Shown: piece after piece, positions 61,272-64,000 of the stretch | Layout: each line of letters begins with the position of its first letter | Numbering within the stretch: the first letter of the stretch is position 1 | DNA from: Aliivibrio salmonicida LFI1238 | Lineage (GTDB): Bacteria; Pseudomonadota; Gammaproteobacteria; Enterobacterales; Vibrionaceae | Direction: 5' to 3' | Length of the DNA: 64,000 bases | Assembly (NCBI RefSeq): GCF_000196495.1 | Contig: NC_011312.1 | Coordinates: forward strand, 1,550,001 to 1,614,000 | The notes under the pieces: generated by a model | What the model was told of the DNA's origin: nothing | Databases searched by the model: none | Seen by the model: the letters and a program-made list of their open reading frames with translations, nothing else | Position numbers and translations under genes: made by a program

Positions 61272-61775
61272 ATGATTGTGTGTGAAAGTGAAAGAGTGAC
61301 AGTTCGTCAATTTACGCTGGATGATGCGGAATTTGTTATTGAATTACTTAATGACGATTCCTTTATTCGTTATATTGCAGATAAGAAAGTACGCACAATA
61401 GTCGATGCTGAGAATTATCTTAAATCCGGTCCACTGGCAAGTTATGAAAAAATAGGGTTTGGATTAAGTTTGGTTATGCTGACAGAATCAAAAACACCGA
61501 TTGGCATGTGTGGTTTACTTAAACGAGATGAGCTTGAGTTCCCTGATTTAGGTTATGCGTTTTTACCTCAATATTGTGGTAAAGGTTATGCACTAGAAGC
61601 GGCGAAAGCGGTATTAAAAGAAGGCATGAAACGTCATTCTTTATCTCGTGTTTTGGCTGTTACCTTACCTCATAATCAACATTCTAATCGATTGTTGCAA
61701 CAAGCCGGTTTTACACAAACGGGGATGGTTGAGTTGTATGATTGTCAGAATAATTTGTATGACTTCACGTCATAG
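61272..61775 (+). CDS. GNAT acetyltransferase, RimJ/RimL type
   Basis: A 167-aa acetyltransferase with N-terminal 'ESERVTVRQFTLDDAEFVIE', a central acetyl-CoA motif 'LGYAFLPQYCGKGYALEAAK' (near residue 95) and 'LPHNQHSNRLLQQAGFTQTG' near 135. The pattern fits ribosomal-protein-type GNATs. It is 47 bp after phzF and possibly cotranscribed. Confidence 0.88.
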   Translation: MIVCESERVTVRQFTLDDAEFVIELLNDDSFIRYIADKKVRTIVDAENYLKSGPLASYEKIGFGLSLVMLTESKTPIGMCGLLKRDELEFPDLGYAFLPQYCGKGYALEAAKAVLKEGMKRHSLSRVLAVTLPHNQHSNRLLQQAGFTQTGMVELYDCQNNLYDFTS

Positions 61776-61814
61776 AGAAAAAAGAGGTTGTCCTCTATGA
61801 AGAAACTCATATCG

Positions 61815-61852
61815 ATAAGCGCTACTTTATCTTAATCAAGTAACGCTTATCT
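61815..61852. terminator. Hairpin between convergent genes
   Basis: The arms gataagcgctact and agtaacgcttatc pair with one mismatch around a 12-nt loop, between the GNAT and methyltransferase genes. Confidence 0.55.
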
Positions 61853-61857
61853 GAATA

Positions 61858-62592
61858 TTATATTGGTTTTTGTGCGATAAGAAGCCCAACTCGTTGTTCA
61901 TTGATGCATAAACATATCTTTTTAAGCGTGGATAAATTACCAAAATCATAGCAATGCTTTGATTTTATTTGATTAAAGCCGGCCGTGCTAAGTAAGTTAC
62001 GCCAATATTTTTCTGAATGAAAACAAACCCCAACGCCTGCGGTATTGGCTCCCATTTTTGATGTAATGGCCGCTAGTGAGGTTGATGCTGTTAACTGATG
62101 AATGATGTTACTTGGTAGTTCTTTCATCGGCCACCCGTCATAAAAATTTTCAAAGATTAAAATTACGCCCCCAGGCTCAAGAAGTTCATATGCATCTTTT
62201 AGACCAGAGAGTTGCAATGCACAACTTTCTTTATACCCGCTACTAACAAAATGATGTAATACCCAATTAAATTGAATTACTTGCATTTTTGGGATGTCAG
62301 AAACATTTTGAAAAGGGGCATGGATTAAATTCTTCCGTTGATTCGATGTGTTTTTTTCTAATAAAGAATACTCGGAATCAAGCACCGTTACATGTGCATT
62401 GGGATAGCAACTTAGAAATTTGTCTGCGTATTTACCATTTCCTCCACCAACATCCATAAGAGTAAAGGGTTTGTTTATGATGCTATAAGACTCAAGCGCT
62501 TGTTGAACTAGCGTGAACATTTTCGCGTCTACATATTCGGTATCGAATGCTTTTGTTTGCTCTGTAGATAATAGTTTTATCGTTGCTGTCAT
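61858..62592 (-). CDS. Class I SAM-dependent methyltransferase
   Basis: A 244-aa methyltransferase. The ATG at 62592 is preferred because an excellent ribosome site (ggaggtgatt) lies directly upstream; the frame is open 24 codons further. The SAM-binding motif I is 'FTLMDVGGGNGKYADKFLSC', followed by 'VTVLDSEYSLLEKN' (motif II acidic residue) and 'LEPGGVILIFENFYDGW' (motif post-III). The substrate is unknown. It is complete. Confidence 0.87.
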   Translation of the reverse strand: MTATIKLLSTEQTKAFDTEYVDAKMFTLVQQALESYSIINKPFTLMDVGGGNGKYADKFLSCYPNAHVTVLDSEYSLLEKNTSNQRKNLIHAPFQNVSDIPKMQVIQFNWVLHHFVSSGYKESCALQLSGLKDAYELLEPGGVILIFENFYDGWPMKELPSNIIHQLTASTSLAAITSKMGANTAGVGVCFHSEKYWRNLLSTAGFNQIKSKHCYDFGNLSTLKKICLCINEQRVGLLIAQKPI

Positions 62593-62855
62593 AGTAATCA
62601 CCTCCATTAGATATGAGCAAAAACTAGACCATAATTTAAATGGTAAATAATCATTATATATCAATAGGTTAAATTGGAATTTAGAAGCTTATTTATTTGA
62701 TAAGCATGAGTTTGCATATTGAGAATCAATTTGAAGGTATTCCCTTTGGATAAATGATTTTCATAATGGTATAAACGATAATCTGAATTATTTTAGTTAC
62801 AGCAAGTCTATTGTTGGTGTTATTTTTAAAGAATCATGCATATAAATAGGTAGTT

Positions 62856-63518
62856 ATGGATAGCTTTTTTAGTAGTGAGATTATTCTTTCTAATTCGACC
62901 TTCTTTTTCTTTATGACTCTGTTATTGACAGGGTTTCTTCATATACCGCTGTGGTGCGGTAAAAATTTATCAAAAATACAATGGAAGAAAGTCGATTACC
63001 TTTGGCCTTTAGTCGCAGGAATTGGTTTGATGGGGACGGTATCAGAGGTGAGATCAAGAGTCGCTAGTGATTGGGCTGAGACTGAACATACCCGTGCTGT
63101 TTTAAGTCTTGAATCTATTAATGACTATACAGTCAATCAACTAAAGAGCTTTCTTTGTGCGAGTGAACCAAGGGTCAATAGAGGTGTTGAATCACAACAA
63201 TCTTGTTCATGGTTTTTAAATTCAGCAAATTACTTACAGTCGGTAAACTTTAACGAACTTCCTAATCTTACGTTTGATAGTTTACCTGAAATTACGTTTC
63301 GCTCAGAGCTGATAGAGTCAGATGTCATGTGGTTGCAGGGGATGTTTGATAATTACCAGAGTCAGAAGTACGCGTATGAAAGTACAGTACTCGAGACGAA
63401 GAAGCACCCACTAGAGGAACTCTTTTGGTATTTAAGTCCTTACTTAATTTGTATTGCGATTTCTGTACGTGTTACAAAAGTATCAGCAGAATTAAAAATG
63501 GAGAGACAAGAAGGATGA
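62856..63518 (+). CDS. Membrane protein of unknown function
   Basis: A 220-aa protein with membrane segments at about residues 12-30, 45-62 and 188-205, and a long extracytoplasmic loop (about 65-185) containing two cysteines ('SFLCASEP', 'QQSCSWF'). No family is recognised. It ends with a short charged tail. It stands alone between the divergent methyltransferase and the thioesterase gene. Confidence 0.68.
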   Translation: MDSFFSSEIILSNSTFFFFMTLLLTGFLHIPLWCGKNLSKIQWKKVDYLWPLVAGIGLMGTVSEVRSRVASDWAETEHTRAVLSLESINDYTVNQLKSFLCASEPRVNRGVESQQSCSWFLNSANYLQSVNFNELPNLTFDSLPEITFRSELIESDVMWLQGMFDNYQSQKYAYESTVLETKKHPLEELFWYLSPYLICIAISVRVTKVSAELKMERQEG

Positions 63519-63720
63519 GGTCGAAAGCTTCCGATTGGGGGCGAGTATCAATCAATGTTGAACGTTATTATAAGATTATTCACTAGCGATTAGCGAGATG
63601 CCTGGTCTGTCCAGATGGTATCAAGCTCACATTGTGACTAAGGAATAATGGCTTTCCCTTATTTAAGGGGTATTTTTATTAATGTAAATAAGACGATTAA
63701 TAAAATACTAAGGACATGTG

Positions 63721-64000
63721 ATGCTCAATGAAAACTTATCTGGCTTAGAATTAATGCAAGCAATGGTGACGGGGGATTTTCCTCATCCATCGATGGCTGA
63801 CGTAGTTCCGATGAAAATCATTTCAGCAGAATATGGCAAAGTGGTCTTTGAAGCGATGGCGGATGATCGGCACTTGAATCCATTGGGTGGGGTTCATGGT
63901 GGCTTCTTTGCCACCGTAATGGATTTGGTCACTGGGTGTTCGGTGCATACAACGCTCGAACCTAATATTGGTTATGGAACGATTGATCTTCATGTGAAAA
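63721..64000 (+). CDS. PaaI-type hotdog thioesterase, partial
   Basis: The first 93 codons of a gene cut by the window end. The sequence 'DDRHLNPLGGVHGGFFATVM' followed by 'DLVTGCSVHTTL' and 'GYGTIDLHVK' is the active-site region of PaaI-like hotdog-fold acyl-CoA thioesterases (the HGG motif). The ATG at 63721 has aaggacatgtg upstream. The remaining about 50 residues lie beyond position 64000. Confidence 0.87.
   Translation, partial: MLNENLSGLELMQAMVTGDFPHPSMADVVPMKIISAEYGKVVFEAMADDRHLNPLGGVHGGFFATVMDLVTGCSVHTTLEPNIGYGTIDLHVK

Overview
The window looks like chromosomal DNA of a Vibrionaceae gammaproteobacterium, most like an Aliivibrio with a genome in decay (for example the A. salmonicida / A. 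wodanis / A. logei type). The basis is low GC, Vibrio-type 126-nt attC sites, a Cys-type Tat-exported formate dehydrogenase cluster, typical Vibrionaceae metabolic and acetyltransferase genes, several IS families, and many genes broken by one clear lesion. Genus is an inference; there is no rRNA in the window.

Region 1 (1-8.3 kb) is an oxoproline operon: a YcsI/D-glutamate-cyclase-like gene, pxpA, pxpB, pxpC and an Nramp-like transporter. An IS66 element with an 8-bp target duplication separates pxpC from the transporter. That IS66 is itself interrupted by an IS982 element. Region 2 (8.5-15.5 kb) holds a chemotaxis receptor split near its N-terminus by an IS91-family element, then mltC and a periplasmic-sensor HD-GYP protein. 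Region 3 (15.5-24.9 kb) is the formate dehydrogenase locus: fdhD divergent from a fused DUF3305-DUF3306 gene, then a polyferredoxin, a TorD-like chaperone, a small Tat protein, and the alpha, beta and gamma subunits. Two good sigma-54-type -24/-12 sequences lie in front of its two transcription units.

Region 4 (25.8-38.7 kb) is an accessory region and is the most unusual part. It starts with integron gene cassettes that have intact VCR-like attC sites but no integrase, including one ORF-less cassette. The array is interrupted by an IS982 copy, an extremely AT-rich island (AraC regulator, EAL gene, chemotaxis receptor; the last two are broken) and an IS30 element. It then resumes as a fossil array whose attC sites are collapsed or truncated: a HEPN-like gene fused to a Phd-type antitoxin tail, a dead RelE-like toxin, an inverted relBE pair, an APH-family kinase, a NUDIX hydrolase, a GNAT and a DUF486 fragment.

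Region 5 (38.8-64 kb) is mostly ordinary small genes: membrane proteins, short-chain dehydrogenases, a MOSC protein, a cold-shock/Excalibur fusion, an LRR-DUF3859 protein, a cupin, acetyltransferases, ChbG, PhzF, a methyltransferase and a PaaI-type thioesterase cut by the window end. It also has two more copies of an IS630-family element; one landed exactly on the start codon of an acyltransferase gene. A microbial collagenase gene is broken by a single amber codon.

Three near-identical IS630 copies, two identical-length IS982 copies, and single copies of IS66, IS91 and IS30 account for most of the disruptions. The IS630 transposase is split over two frames and is probably made by -1 frameshifting at a canonical A_AAA_AAA heptamer. 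No tRNA, rRNA, CRISPR array or prophage was seen.
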